Source: an uncultured Bacilli bacterium (lineage in GTDB: Bacteria > Bacillota_I > Bacilli_A > RF39 > UBA660). From it: a DNA stretch of 64,000 nucleotides. This document shows, piece by piece, positions 41,791 to 52,500 of the stretch. The first letter of the stretch is position 1. Each line of letters begins with the position of its first letter. The notes under the pieces were generated by a model, which was not told the DNA's origin, searched no databases, and saw only the letters and a program-made list of their open reading frames with translations. The translations under genes were made by a program, and so were the position numbers. The DNA is taken from contig CAJTZY010000002.1 of assembly GCA_910584085.1 (NCBI GenBank), positions 62,001-126,000 on the forward strand, in the 5' to 3' direction.

Positions 41791-41901
41791 ATGTTTATGG
41801 TAAAAAATTTAGGTTCATAATTAGTAATTTTATAAATTGATTAATATTTGTAACACAACTATAAAAAAATAGTGTATAATTATATTGATAGTAGGTGAGT
41901 C

Positions 41902-42864
41902 ATGAAAATATATAATCAAATTTACAAGCAAATTAAAAAGTACAATAAAATAGTAATTGCAAGGCATATTGGGCCAGATCCTGATGCTTTAGGAAGTACC
42001 TTAGGGTTAAAGGAAGCTATTTTAAATACATTTCCTAAAAAACAAGTATATGTAGTGGGAGCTCCAGCTTCTAGGCATAAGTATTTAGGTGAATTAGATA
42101 GATTTACAGATGATATGTATGAAAATTCATTACTCATTGTGCTTGATACTCCAAATATTAAGAGAATCGATGGTGTAGATATAAGTAAATTTGAAGTAAG
42201 AATAAAAATAGATCACCATCCATTTATAGAAAAATTTGCAGATATAGAATGGGTAGATGATACAGCTAGTAGTGCCTCACAATTAGTTATAGAATTAATT
42301 AAAAATACAAAACTTAAAGCAAATAAGTTATGTGCCGAGAAACTTTATATAGGTATTATTGGAGATACCAATAGATTTTTACACAGTTATACAACACCTA
42401 AAACATTTGAACTTGTTGCCTACATTATAAAGAAAACTGGAATTAATTTTACAGATCTTTATGAAAATATGTATTTAAGATCTATTCATGATTTAAAATT
42501 TCAATGTTATGTAATAAATAATTTAACAATTACAGATAACGGATTTGGGTATATAAAATTAAATCAAGACATATTAGACGAGTTTGGAATAGACTCATCT
42601 ACTGCTACTAATGTGGTAAATGAATTAACGTTTATAGAAGGGATGTATTCATGGGCTATATTTGCCTATGATAAAATTAATAATAATATAAGGGGTTCTA
42701 TAAGGTCTAGAGGACCAATTGTAAATACGATTGCTTCAAATTATAATGGCGGTGGACATGCACTCGCATCAGGAGTTAGAGTAGAAAATTTTGATGTAAT
42801 TGATAATTTAATAAATGACTTGGATAGTGTGTGCAAAAAATATAAAAATGAAAATAATTTATAG
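41902..42864 (+). CDS. nrnA: DHH-family oligoribonuclease / PAP phosphatase
   Basis: The 320-residue protein has the DHH-family metal motifs: RHIGPDPDALGS near residue 21, VLDTP, IDHHPF (DHH) and a C-terminal DHHA1 domain ending in NYNGGGHALASGVRVENF. NrnA degrades short RNA and dephosphorylates 3'-phosphoadenosine 5'-phosphate. A c-di-AMP phosphodiesterase of the same family cannot be excluded, but the GdpP-type membrane and PAS domains are absent. TATAAT at 41875-41880 precedes it. Confidence 0.88.
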   Translation: MKIYNQIYKQIKKYNKIVIARHIGPDPDALGSTLGLKEAILNTFPKKQVYVVGAPASRHKYLGELDRFTDDMYENSLLIVLDTPNIKRIDGVDISKFEVRIKIDHHPFIEKFADIEWVDDTASSASQLVIELIKNTKLKANKLCAEKLYIGIIGDTNRFLHSYTTPKTFELVAYIIKKTGINFTDLYENMYLRSIHDLKFQCYVINNLTITDNGFGYIKLNQDILDEFGIDSSTATNVVNELTFIEGMYSWAIFAYDKINNNIRGSIRSRGPIVNTIASNYNGGGHALASGVRVENFDVIDNLINDLDSVCKKYKNENNL

Positions 42865-42872
42865 GTGATTAT

Positions 42873-44348
42873 ATGAATAAAAAGGGTTTTACTTTAATAG
42901 AACTATTAGGTGTTATTATAATACTTTCATTAATTATGATATTTGCTGTTCCTAAAATTTCTGATTCAGTAAAAAATCAAACTCAAAAGACTGATAAATT
43001 AACCGAAGATATTATATATAAAGCTACAAATTTATATATTGAAGATAATAAAGATGAGTATAGAAATAAAAATGGTGCAATTTATTGTATTTCATTAAAT
43101 GAGTTATCTAAACTAGAATATTTAAGCAATACAGTTAATAATGATATTATAAACACAAAAACTGTTAAAGTTATTAGTAAGAAAAATTTTAACTATGAAT
43201 TAGTAGATAATGATAAATGTGTAGAAAATTTTCCACCACTTGAACCTAATTTACATAATAATAGTTTAATTCCTGTAGTATATAAAAATGAAAATTGGGT
43301 GGTAGTTGATAAGACAGACAAAAGTTGGTATGACTATGAAAATCAAGAATGGGCAAATGCTGTAATACTAAAAAGTGGAGTAAATAAAAATATTGGAGAT
43401 ACTATAGATGTATCAAATGAGGTCCAGGGAATGTTTGTATGGATACCAAGATACGAATATAAAATAGAGGGTACTTATGGAACACACTTAGATGGTACAG
43501 TTGGAACGCAGTCACTTCCGGGAGAGATAAAGGTTAACTTTATAGGTACATCTAAGACTCAATCAAGTGATGGTTACATAATTCATCCAGCATTTACATT
43601 TGGAGATGAAATACTATCTGGAATATGGGTAGGTAAATTTGAAACAACTGGAACGGCTGAAAGTCCAACAATACTTCCAAGTGTAACATCACTTAGAAAT
43701 CAAAATATAAGTACGCAGTTTGCAACTGCACAAAAATTTAATCAGTATCTGTCAAATGGAGATAGCCATATGTCTAAAAATAGTGAATGGGGAGCTGTTG
43801 CATACCTATCACAGAGTATTTATGGAAAATATGGTAATCCAAATTATACTGGTGAAGAAAAGGAAGTAGCAATCAACAATTGTTCTAGTTATATAACAGG
43901 TGTCGGCGGAGACACTGTAAGTGCAGAAGCATCAGCAGATACATGTGGGACGAATACATATGAAACCGAAAAAGGACAATCAGCTAGTACAACTGGAAAT
44001 ATAACTGGTGTATATGATATGAGTGGGGGAGCTTATGAAAGGGTAATGGGAGTATATAATAGACTTTTAAAAGATAGTGGTTTTGTAGAACTTCCAGAAC
44101 CAAAGTATTACAACAATTATTTAACAGATAATATACAAATAGCATGCGATGGGAAACCTTGTTATGGATGTGCTTTATCTGAAACAAGCAAATGGTATAA
44201 TGATTATTCAACATTTTTAGTAACTAACTATCCATGGATTAATAGAAGTGGATGCACAACAGATACTAAAAATGCTGGAATATTTATGTATCATTATAAT
44301 AGCGGGGCAGGATATAATAGAGACTCATTCCGTATTGTAATTTCTTAA
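42873..44348 (+). CDS. Prepilin-like protein with a large C-type-lectin/FGE-like domain
   Basis: Residues 1-28 form a type IV prepilin signal and helix (KKGFTLIELLGVIIILSLIM), cleaved after the Gly before FTLIE. The remaining 460 residues are extracellular, with a MFVWIPRYEYKIEG segment and a C-terminal domain that includes NITGVYDMSGGAYERVMG and GYNRDSFRIVIS. This resembles the formylglycine-enzyme/C-type-lectin fold used as ligand-binding tips. Eleven or so Cys suggest disulfides. The start follows nrnA by eight bases. The function is probably adhesion, inferred from the fold. Confidence 0.75.
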   Translation: MNKKGFTLIELLGVIIILSLIMIFAVPKISDSVKNQTQKTDKLTEDIIYKATNLYIEDNKDEYRNKNGAIYCISLNELSKLEYLSNTVNNDIINTKTVKVISKKNFNYELVDNDKCVENFPPLEPNLHNNSLIPVVYKNENWVVVDKTDKSWYDYENQEWANAVILKSGVNKNIGDTIDVSNEVQGMFVWIPRYEYKIEGTYGTHLDGTVGTQSLPGEIKVNFIGTSKTQSSDGYIIHPAFTFGDEILSGIWVGKFETTGTAESPTILPSVTSLRNQNISTQFATAQKFNQYLSNGDSHMSKNSEWGAVAYLSQSIYGKYGNPNYTGEEKEVAINNCSSYITGVGGDTVSAEASADTCGTNTYETEKGQSASTTGNITGVYDMSGGAYERVMGVYNRLLKDSGFVELPEPKYYNNYLTDNIQIACDGKPCYGCALSETSKWYNDYSTFLVTNYPWINRSGCTTDTKNAGIFMYHYNSGAGYNRDSFRIVIS

Positions 44349-44363
44349 GAATTTATTAAATTT

Positions 44364-44386
44364 GAAACACTTATGTGTTTCTTTTC
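44364..44386 (+). terminator. Intrinsic terminator
   Basis: GAAACAC (44364-44370), loop TTAT, GTGTTTC (44375-44381) and T4. Confidence 0.82.
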
Positions 44387-44438
44387 TTTATTTATAGATT
44401 TAATAAAATAAATATGATAAAATATTAATGGTGATACG

Positions 44439-45614
44439 ATGAAAAAGAGTATTAGGGAAATAGATTTAAATAATAAAAAAGTAATAATAAGAGTAGATTT
44501 TAATGTACCTATAAAAGATGGAATAATACTTGATGATAATAGAATAATTGCAAGTTTAAAAACAATAAACTATGCAATAAAAAATGGTGCAAAAGTAATA
44601 CTTATGAGTCACTTAGGTAGAATTAAAGAAGAAAAGGATAAAGATAAAAATACTTTAAAACCTGTTTCTATAAGACTTAGTGTGCTTTTAGGAAAACCTG
44701 TTTTATTTATAAATAAAACTAGAGGGGAAGAATTAGAAAACGCTATTAACAACTTAAAAAGTGGAGAGGTTCTTTTAATGGAAAATACTAGATTCGAAGA
44801 TTTGGAAGGTAAAAAAGAATCCCTAAATGATAGTGAACTTGGTAGGTATTGGGCATCTTTAGGAGATATATTTATTAATGATGCATTTGGGACAAGCCAT
44901 AGGTCTCATGCATCTAATGTAGGAATATCAAAATTTTTGCCAAGTGGGATGGGTTTTTTAATAGAAGAGGAATTAAGTAATTTTGATGTACTTGAAAATC
45001 CTAAAAGACCTTATACGGTAATACTTGGTGGGGCTAAAGTAAAAGACAAAATAGGCGTTATAGAAAATTTAGCAAAAAAATGTGATTATTTATTAATAGG
45101 TGGGGGAATGGCTTATACTTTTTTAAGTTCCTTAGGATATAATGTAGGTGCTTCACTTTTGGATAAAAATTCAATAGAATTTTGTAAAAACATGTTAGAA
45201 CAGTATAAAGATAAAATAGTATTACCAGTTGATTCCACTACTTCAAAAGTATTAGATGGAGATATTGAACTTAAAAATAATGATGAGTTTAAGGATGATG
45301 ATATAGGACTTGATATAGGAAGTAATACTATAGATAAGTTTAAAGAAATTTTAAAAAAATCAGAAACTATAGTATGGAATGGCCCTTTGGGATATTTTGA
45401 ACTTGAAAAGTATTCAGATGGTACTAAACAAATTTTGGATACACTTTCTAAAGAAAAAAAGATTGTAATTATAGGCGGGGGAGATACTGCAAGTGCAGCT
45501 ATTAACTTTGGCTATAAAGATAAATTTACACATATTTCAACAGGAGGAGGAGCATCTTTAGAACTTCTAGAAGGTAAAACTTTACCTGGAATAGATGTTA
45601 TAGATGATAAATGA
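44439..45614 (+). CDS. pgk: Phosphoglycerate kinase
   Basis: The 391-residue glycolytic enzyme makes ATP from 1,3-bisphosphoglycerate. RVDFNVPIKDG, MSHLGRIK, MENTRFEDLEGKKES and GGGDTASAA are all present, as is FINDAFGTSHRSHAS. It ends in TGA. GGTGATACG lies before the ATG. tpiA follows two genes downstream, so the region contributes to lower glycolysis. Confidence 0.97.
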   Translation: MKKSIREIDLNNKKVIIRVDFNVPIKDGIILDDNRIIASLKTINYAIKNGAKVILMSHLGRIKEEKDKDKNTLKPVSIRLSVLLGKPVLFINKTRGEELENAINNLKSGEVLLMENTRFEDLEGKKESLNDSELGRYWASLGDIFINDAFGTSHRSHASNVGISKFLPSGMGFLIEEELSNFDVLENPKRPYTVILGGAKVKDKIGVIENLAKKCDYLLIGGGMAYTFLSSLGYNVGASLLDKNSIEFCKNMLEQYKDKIVLPVDSTTSKVLDGDIELKNNDEFKDDDIGLDIGSNTIDKFKEILKKSETIVWNGPLGYFELEKYSDGTKQILDTLSKEKKIVIIGGGDTASAAINFGYKDKFTHISTGGGASLELLEGKTLPGIDVIDDK

Positions 45615-45615
45615 T

Positions 45616-46614
45616 ATGAAAAAGAAGTTAAATATAGTTATACTAGTAGCTATAACAGGTTTAGTATTATATTTTTCACTTAGAAATGATTTTAGTGCTA
45701 TAGTAAATCAAATATTTAATATGAATATATGGTTTCTTCTTATAGCCTTTATTTTCTTAATTTTATTTTGGATATTTAGAAGTTATCCTATGTATTCTTT
45801 TTGCAAAAAGATAAATAAAGATTTTAAATATGGCCAGGCAATGCAGCTTACCCTTAGAACACAGTTTTTTAATGCAGTAACGCCTTTTGCAACAGGGGGA
45901 CAACCATATCAAATATATTATTTAAAAAAGTGTGGTATAGATTATGCAAGTTCTACTGGAGTTGTACTGGAAAATTTTATTGTTTATCAAATAGCTTTAG
46001 TAATTCTTGGATTAATATCCTTAGTAACTAATCAAGTATTACATATATTTAATCGTGTTTATTTACTTCAGAAACTTATCGCACTAGGTTTTGTAATAAA
46101 TACATTAGTAATAGTTTTAATGTTTGTTTTAGCTTTTTCAACTAAAATAAATAGATTTTTAATAAACTTAGGAATAAATATTTTGACAAAATTTCATATA
46201 GTAAAAAATAGGCAAGAGAAACAGGAAGAATGGGATAAAAATATAAATAAGTTTCATGCAAGTGTGATGTCACTGTTAAAAGATAAAAAAACTTTTATAT
46301 TTAATATTATTTATAATTTTATAGCTTTATGTTGTCTATATTTAATACCTTTATTAGTTATATATGCGATGGGAGAATTTAATGCATTTTCACCCGGTAT
46401 TTCAGTTGTTACAAGTGCATATATAATGATTATTGGTTCATTTGTGCCAATTCCTGGTGGGACTGGAGGTCTCGAATATGGATTTATCGCATTTTATGGA
46501 AATTTTGTTACAGGAAGTAAATTATCTGCTATGATGCTAGTTTGGAGATTTATTACGTATTATTTTGGCATGATAGTTGGTGCAATCGCACTTAATATAA
46601 AGAAGGTGAAATAA
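45616..46614 (+). CDS. Lysylphosphatidylglycerol synthase-TM/YbhN-like flippase
   Basis: The 332-residue protein has eight or so membrane helices and the conserved segment VPIPGGTGGLEYGFIAFYG of the UPF0104/YbhN/MprF-flippase family. Next to a GT4 glycolipid synthase it may move a glycolipid or lipid precursor. ATG 45616 is chosen (an in-frame ATG at 45604 overlaps pgk); neither has a strong ribosome site. The stop overlaps the next start (TAATG). Confidence 0.82.
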   Translation: MKKKLNIVILVAITGLVLYFSLRNDFSAIVNQIFNMNIWFLLIAFIFLILFWIFRSYPMYSFCKKINKDFKYGQAMQLTLRTQFFNAVTPFATGGQPYQIYYLKKCGIDYASSTGVVLENFIVYQIALVILGLISLVTNQVLHIFNRVYLLQKLIALGFVINTLVIVLMFVLAFSTKINRFLINLGINILTKFHIVKNRQEKQEEWDKNINKFHASVMSLLKDKKTFIFNIIYNFIALCCLYLIPLLVIYAMGEFNAFSPGISVVTSAYIMIIGSFVPIPGGTGGLEYGFIAFYGNFVTGSKLSAMMLVWRFITYYFGMIVGAIALNIKKVK

Positions 46615-47855
46615 TGAGAATAGGTATATTTACAGATACATATCCTCCTTTTATAAATGGGGTATCAACAAGCATAAAAATGCTTGAAAATGCATTAAGG
46701 AAAAAGGGCCACAAAGTATTTATTGTAACTGTTAATCCAGAGGATATGTCATATCACTTCGATGATAATGGAAGAATTATAAGGATACCAGGTATACCAA
46801 CCGGAATATATGATTATAGACTTACAACTTTTTATCCAATAAGAGCAGTAAAAAGAATAAAGAAGTGGAATTTGGATGTTATTCATACCCATACAGAGTT
46901 TGGAATAGGTACATTTGCTCGTGTAATAGGTAAACAATTTGATATACCTGTTGTACATACATATCACACAATGTATGAGGATTACGTTCATTATATTACT
47001 AAAGGATATTTTGATGGACCAAGTAAAAAAATAGTTGAATATTTAACAAAGTTTTATTGTGATAAAACAATTGAAGAACTAATAGTTCCAACTAAAAAAA
47101 CTTATGATTTATTTAAGGAAAAATATAAGTATGATAGAAATGTTCATATAATTCCTACTGGAATAGAAATAGAAAGATTCTATAAAGAGAATATAAAAAC
47201 TGATATGTTAGATATTTTGAGAAAAAAATTAAATATAAAAACTGATGATATAGTAGTTTTATTTGTTGGTAGAATAGCCTCTGAAAAAAGTGTAGATTTT
47301 TTAATAAATAATCAAAAAGATTTAGTTAAAAAGAATAAAAAATGTAAATTACTTATTGTAGGAGATGGACCAGATTTAGAAAAATATAAAAAATTAGCTA
47401 TTAAAAACAAAATAGAGGAAAATGTTATATTTACTGGTAAAGTCCCATGGGATGAGGTACCACTTTATTATAATTTGTCTAATATATTTGTAACCGCATC
47501 TCATACAGAAACACAAGGTTTAACTGTAATAGAGGCTATGGCATCTACACTTCCTGTAGTCGCACTTGATGATGAGAGTTTCAGAAACACAGTTGTAGAT
47601 GAACTTACTGGTTATTTATTTAAAAATAAAAAAGAGTATTTAAATAGAATGTTGAAATTAATAGAATGTGAATCCTTAAGAGTAAAAATGGGAAATCAGG
47701 CAAGGATTAATTCAGAAACTTATTCATCAAAATATTTTGCTGAAAGAGTATTGGAAGTATATAGATTATCTTTAAAAGGTAAGGAAAGAGGTAAAAATAA
47801 ATCTTATATTTCTAGAGTAAAAAATACTATTACAAGAGGATTACATGGCAAATAA
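46614..47855 (+). CDS. GT4 glycosyltransferase, glucosyl-diacylglycerol synthase-like
   Basis: The 413-residue GT-B enzyme begins RIGIFTDTYPPFINGVSTSI and has VHTYHTMYEDYVHYI, FVGRIASEKSVDFL and the nucleotide-sugar motif HTETQGLTVIEAMASTLPVVA. It resembles the processive or monoglucosyl diacylglycerol synthases of Bacilli and Mollicutes, which make glycolipid anchors for lipoteichoic acid. Its pairing with the flippase-like gene supports a lipid role. Confidence 0.85.
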   Translation: MRIGIFTDTYPPFINGVSTSIKMLENALRKKGHKVFIVTVNPEDMSYHFDDNGRIIRIPGIPTGIYDYRLTTFYPIRAVKRIKKWNLDVIHTHTEFGIGTFARVIGKQFDIPVVHTYHTMYEDYVHYITKGYFDGPSKKIVEYLTKFYCDKTIEELIVPTKKTYDLFKEKYKYDRNVHIIPTGIEIERFYKENIKTDMLDILRKKLNIKTDDIVVLFVGRIASEKSVDFLINNQKDLVKKNKKCKLLIVGDGPDLEKYKKLAIKNKIEENVIFTGKVPWDEVPLYYNLSNIFVTASHTETQGLTVIEAMASTLPVVALDDESFRNTVVDELTGYLFKNKKEYLNRMLKLIECESLRVKMGNQARINSETYSSKYFAERVLEVYRLSLKGKERGKNKSYISRVKNTITRGLHGK

Positions 47856-48558
47856 ACTAATAGTTGGCAATATAAAAATGAATATGAAGTTTGAAGAACT
47901 TTCTAGTTACCTTGCCTTTTTTAAAAATATTAATTCAAAAAATCTTATTATATGTCCAAGTTATATATACATACCATACTTTTTAAAATATAATTTTGAA
48001 GTAGGAAGTCAGAATGTATGTGCATATAATGATGGAACTTATACAGGTGAGGTATCTGCTAGTCAGTTATATTCACTTGGGGTTAGATATACTATAGTTG
48101 GACATAGTGAGCGTAAACTTAAATTAAATGAATCTGATTTGGATATAAATAAAAAAGTAATAAGTTCAATAAATTCTAAATTAAATGTTATTTTATGTAT
48201 TGGAGAACCATTAGAAGAAATGGATATATTAGAAAAAAATAAAATATTAAAAAATCAAATTGTAAATGCTTTAATTAACGTAGATGATTTAAATAACGTG
48301 ATAATAGCCTATGAACCTGTATGGTCTGTTGGAACAAATAGATTACCAGATAATGTAGAAATAGAAAGGACTATAAAATATATAAAACAATTAGTTTTTG
48401 ATATGTATAATCAAAATACTCGTGTAATATATGGTGGCAGTATTAATGAAAAAAACATATTGAAACTAAATGATATAGATGTATTAGATGGATTTTTAAT
48501 AGGTTCAGCTAGTGTAGATCCATCTAAATTTATACAAATAATTAATGAAGTAATGTGA
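47845..48558 (+). CDS. tpiA: Triosephosphate isomerase
   Basis: The 237-residue TIM barrel has NIKMN (the catalytic lysine), VGHSERKLK (catalytic His), AYEPVWSVGT (catalytic Glu) and YGGSINEKN. It links dihydroxyacetone phosphate to glyceraldehyde 3-phosphate. The start overlaps the GT4 stop by eleven bases. It ends in TGA before the spo0A promoter. Slightly shorter than usual (about 250). Confidence 0.95.
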   Translation: MANKLIVGNIKMNMKFEELSSYLAFFKNINSKNLIICPSYIYIPYFLKYNFEVGSQNVCAYNDGTYTGEVSASQLYSLGVRYTIVGHSERKLKLNESDLDINKKVISSINSKLNVILCIGEPLEEMDILEKNKILKNQIVNALINVDDLNNVIIAYEPVWSVGTNRLPDNVEIERTIKYIKQLVFDMYNQNTRVIYGGSINEKNILKLNDIDVLDGFLIGSASVDPSKFIQIINEVM

Positions 48559-48577
48559 GTTTCAAAAATTGATAATA

Positions 48578-48643
48578 TTCGACAAAGTATGACAAAACTA
48601 GATAAAATAATCTCTAGAAGCTTTAAGCAGTATGTAGTATAAT
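48578..48643 (+). promoter_or_regulatory. spo0A promoter region with possible Spo0A boxes
   Basis: TTCGACA (48578-48584), the reverse complement of the Spo0A box TGTCGAA, is followed ten bases later by the weaker TATGACA (48588-48594). TATAAT is at 48638-48643 but has a poor -35, which is consistent with an activated promoter. Confidence 0.5.
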
Positions 48644-48671
48644 CTAAATAGAATAGAAAAGGGAGATAATT

Positions 48672-49430
48672 ATGAACAAAATAAAAGTTCTTATGATAGA
48701 CGATAACATACAATTAATTGAGGCAGTAAAGGAGTATTTTGAAAGTAGTAAAATGATTGAAATATCATCAACAGCAAATGATGGAATAGATGGATTTTCT
48801 AAGATTCAAAGTGAAACATATGATGTAATAATTTTAGATCTTATAATGCCTAAAAAGGATGGATTATATGTTCTTGAAGAAATGAAAAAGAAAAATATGG
48901 AAAAAAGAGTAATAGTTACAACTAGTTATAATGCACAAGAAATAATTAGAGAAGTATCTGATTATGGAGTTAATTATTATATATTAAAACCATTTGATTT
49001 TGATGATTTAGAAAAGAGAATATTAGATTTATGTAATAGAAAGACAACAAGAAAAAATTTAGATCTTCATTATAATAATCTTCAAATTGCTATTACTAAA
49101 ATTTTACATGAATTAGGAATACCATCTCATATAAAGGGTTATCAATATATAAGAGAAGGTGTAAGTTTAATATTTGATAATCCAGAGATGATAGGTGGAA
49201 TAACTAAAGAGTTATATCCAGAACTTGCAAATAAATTTGATACAACTGTATCAAGAGTAGAAAGAGCTATAAGACATGCTATAGAAGTTAGCTGGAATAG
49301 AGGTAATTGGGATTTAATGGAGGAAATATTTGGCAATAGTGTAGATATTGATAGAGCAAAACCAACTAATTCTGAATTTATAGTAACAGTGGCTGATAAA
49401 CTTAGATTAGATTATCACAAAGTAGGATAG
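48672..49430 (+). CDS. spo0A: Sporulation master regulator Spo0A
   Basis: The 252-residue response regulator has a receiver domain with D10/D11, phospho-acceptor D56 (IILDLIMPKKDG) and KPF near 107. After a linker comes the Spo0A DNA-binding domain, whose recognition segment reads TTVSRVERAIRHAIEVSWNR, the most conserved part of Spo0A. It controls sporulation and stationary-phase genes in Bacillota. GGGAGATAATT precedes the ATG. Its presence suggests a spore-forming or recently spore-forming lineage, though other sporulation genes are not in the window. Confidence 0.95.
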   Translation: MNKIKVLMIDDNIQLIEAVKEYFESSKMIEISSTANDGIDGFSKIQSETYDVIILDLIMPKKDGLYVLEEMKKKNMEKRVIVTTSYNAQEIIREVSDYGVNYYILKPFDFDDLEKRILDLCNRKTTRKNLDLHYNNLQIAITKILHELGIPSHIKGYQYIREGVSLIFDNPEMIGGITKELYPELANKFDTTVSRVERAIRHAIEVSWNRGNWDLMEEIFGNSVDIDRAKPTNSEFIVTVADKLRLDYHKVG

Positions 49431-49450
49431 TGAATAAGTCACTATTTTAT
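49427..49450 (+). terminator. Terminator after spo0A
   Basis: ATAGTGA (49427-49433) pairs with TCACTAT (49439-49445), followed by TTTATTTTT. Confidence 0.78.
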
Positions 49451-49470
49451 TTTTAATTTTTTTCTAAACC

Positions 49471-49499
49471 TTGACCCAATTCTAAACTTAATATATAAT
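49471..49499 (+). promoter_or_regulatory. nifJ promoter
   Basis: TTGACC (49471-49476), 17-base spacer, TATAAT (49494-49499), 25 bases before ATG. Confidence 0.82.
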
Positions 49500-49524
49500 T
49501 AAAATATAAAGAAAAGGTGATGTT

Positions 49525-52500
49525 ATGAAACTAATAAAAACTATGGATGCTAATGAAGCATGTGCTAGAACATCTTATATGTTTACAGAACTTGCTGGTA
49601 TTTATCCAATTACTCCCTCAAGCCCCATGGCAGAACATATGGATGAATGGAGTAGTAATACGTTAAATATATTTAATGACAAAGTAAAAGTAGTAGAAAT
49701 GCAAAGTGAAGCAGGTGCTAGTGGATTTGTACATGGTGCTCTTCAGAACGGTGTGCTTAGTACAACATTCACGGCTAGCCAAGGGTTACTTTTAATGATT
49801 CCAAATATGTATAAAATGGCTGGAGAAATGTTGCCATGTGTCATGCACGTTGCAGCACGCAGTTTATCTACTCATGCATTAAGTATATTTGGAGATCATC
49901 AAGATATATACGCTGCTCGTATGACTGGTTTTTGTATGTTAGCTTCTTCTTCAGTACAGGACGCATCATTTTTAAGTGGTGTTGCTCATTTAAGTGCAAT
50001 AGAAGCAAGTTTACCTTTTATGCACTTTTTTGATGGATTTAGAACAAGTCATGAAATTCAAAAAATTGAAACGTTAGAACTTGAAGATTATAAAAAATTA
50101 GTAAATGTGGAAGCACTCAATAAATTTAGAAGTAAAGCTTTAAATCCAAGAAAACCTGATACACGTGGTGTAGCTGAAAACGATGACATATATTTTCAAG
50201 CAACAGAGGTTAGAAATAAGTTTTATGATGAGATACCCGATATAGTAAATAGTTATATGGAAAAAATAAATGAAATGGCAGGAACTAGTTATAAGCCATT
50301 TGAGTTTTATGGAAGTAAAAATGCTAGTAAAGTAATAGTAGCTATGGGCTCTGTTTGTGAAACTATAAAAGAAGTAATTGATTCATTAGATAGTGATGTT
50401 GGACTTATAGAAGTACATCTATATAGGCCATTTAGTGCGAAGTATTTACTAAATGTACTTCCTAGTTCCGTTAAAAAAATAGCAGTACTTGATAGAACTA
50501 AAGAATTTGGATCATCTGGTGAACCATTATATTTAGATATATTATCTGCACTTAAAGATAAAGATATTGAAATTGTTGGTGGAAGATATGGATTATCTAG
50601 TAAAAATACAACACCTAAAGATATAAAAGCAGTATATGATATGTTAGATAATCCAAAAAATAATTTTACTATAGGGATAACAGACGATGTAACTAATTTA
50701 AGTTTAGACACTACTGATTTTGATATTAAAACGAGTAAAGAAATACTTATATACGGATATGGTTCTGATGGTATGGTAAGTGCTTCTAAATCTATAATAA
50801 AATTAGTTGGTGATAATACTTCAAAATATGTTCAAGGATACTTTGAATATGACTCTAAAAAATCTGGTGGTGTAACAAAATCACATTTAAGAATAAGTGA
50901 TAAAAAAATAAGATCTACATATTATGTAGAAAATCCTGATATAGTAGTAGTATCTAAGGATAGTTATTTTAATGAATTTGAGATATTAAATAAAATTGAT
51001 AAAAATTCTATAATGATTATAAATACTAGTAAGAGTGAAAGTGAATTATTAGATAGTTTTTCACCTAAATTAAGAGATTTATTATCTAGTAGTAATACTA
51101 AAATATATACTCTAAATGCCTATGATATCGCACAAAAGCGAGGACTTGGAAGTAAGATAAGTATGATTATGGAATGTGCTATTTTATATATTACAAATTT
51201 AGTAGATTATAATTTTTCTAAGCAAGAACTTATTAAATATATTAAAGATAAATTTAGTAAAAAGGGTGATGAGATAGTAAATGCTAATATATCTGCTCTT
51301 GATATTACTGAATCTAATATAAAAGAAATAAAGTTAAATAATAGTGATAGAAAAGAGAAAAAGCAAAATTTTGGTTTATATGAATCTATGTTTAATAGAC
51401 TTGGAAATAGTTTACCTACATCGGCCTTTTTAACAATGCCAGGTGGTATATTTAAATCTGGAACTAGTAAATTAGAAGGAAAAGCAACAAGTGAGTTAGT
51501 ACCACATTATATAAATGAAAATTGTATAAATTGTAATAATTGTGCGTATGTATGCCCTCATTCAGTAATAAGACCTTATTTATTATCTATTGATGAATAT
51601 AATAGTGCTCCAGATTATGTAAAAACAAGATGTGTTAAGGCAATAGGGATGGAAGATTATTACTTTGTAATAGGAATCTCCATAAAGAATTGTACAGGTT
51701 GTGGCCTTTGCATTAAAGCTTGTCCTGGAAAGAAAGGAAATAAAGCTTTAACCTTTAAATCACTTAGTGACGAAATTAAAGATAGAGAACAAGAAGTATT
51801 TGATTATTTAGATAATAATATAACTGATAAAAAGAAATTTAATGAACTTACGGTAAAGGGAATTGGATTTAAAAAGCCAAAATTTGAATATTGTGGCGCA
51901 TGTGCAGGATGTGGTGAAACAGCATATATAAGAATACTTACCCAACTTTTTGGAGATAACCTGGTAGTAGCAAATGCAACTGGATGCTCATCAATATATG
52001 GTGGATCCGCACCATCTACTCCATATAGTATTCCATGGGCAAGTTCACTATTTGAGGACAATGCTGAGTATGGATATGGTATGCTTATTTCAAATAATTT
52101 GATTAGAAATAGAATTAAAAATATTATGGAAAGTAATATGAATAATTCAAATAAAGAGTTATTTAATGAATGGTTAAATAATTATGATGATTATGAAAAA
52201 ACATTTAATGTTTATAATAGTTTAAATGATGATATACCACAAGAGTTAAAAGATTTAAAAGAATATATCCCATCAAGAAATTACTGGTGTATTGGCGGTG
52301 ATGGCTGGGCATATGATATTGGATATGGAGGAATTGACCATATACTAGCAAGTGGGGATAATATAAATATATTAGTACTTGATACAGAAGTTTATTCAAA
52401 TACTGGTGGGCAATCTAGTAAATCTAGTAAAATAGGTTCTATTGCATCCTTTGCAACATCTGGTAAAAAAATTAATAAAAAGGATTTAGCTCGTTTAGCT

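Noticed and set aside
42873..44348. Diversity-generating retroelement target in the pilin-like gene
   Set aside because: The C-terminal fold resembles known targets, but no reverse transcriptase, template repeat or accessory gene is present.
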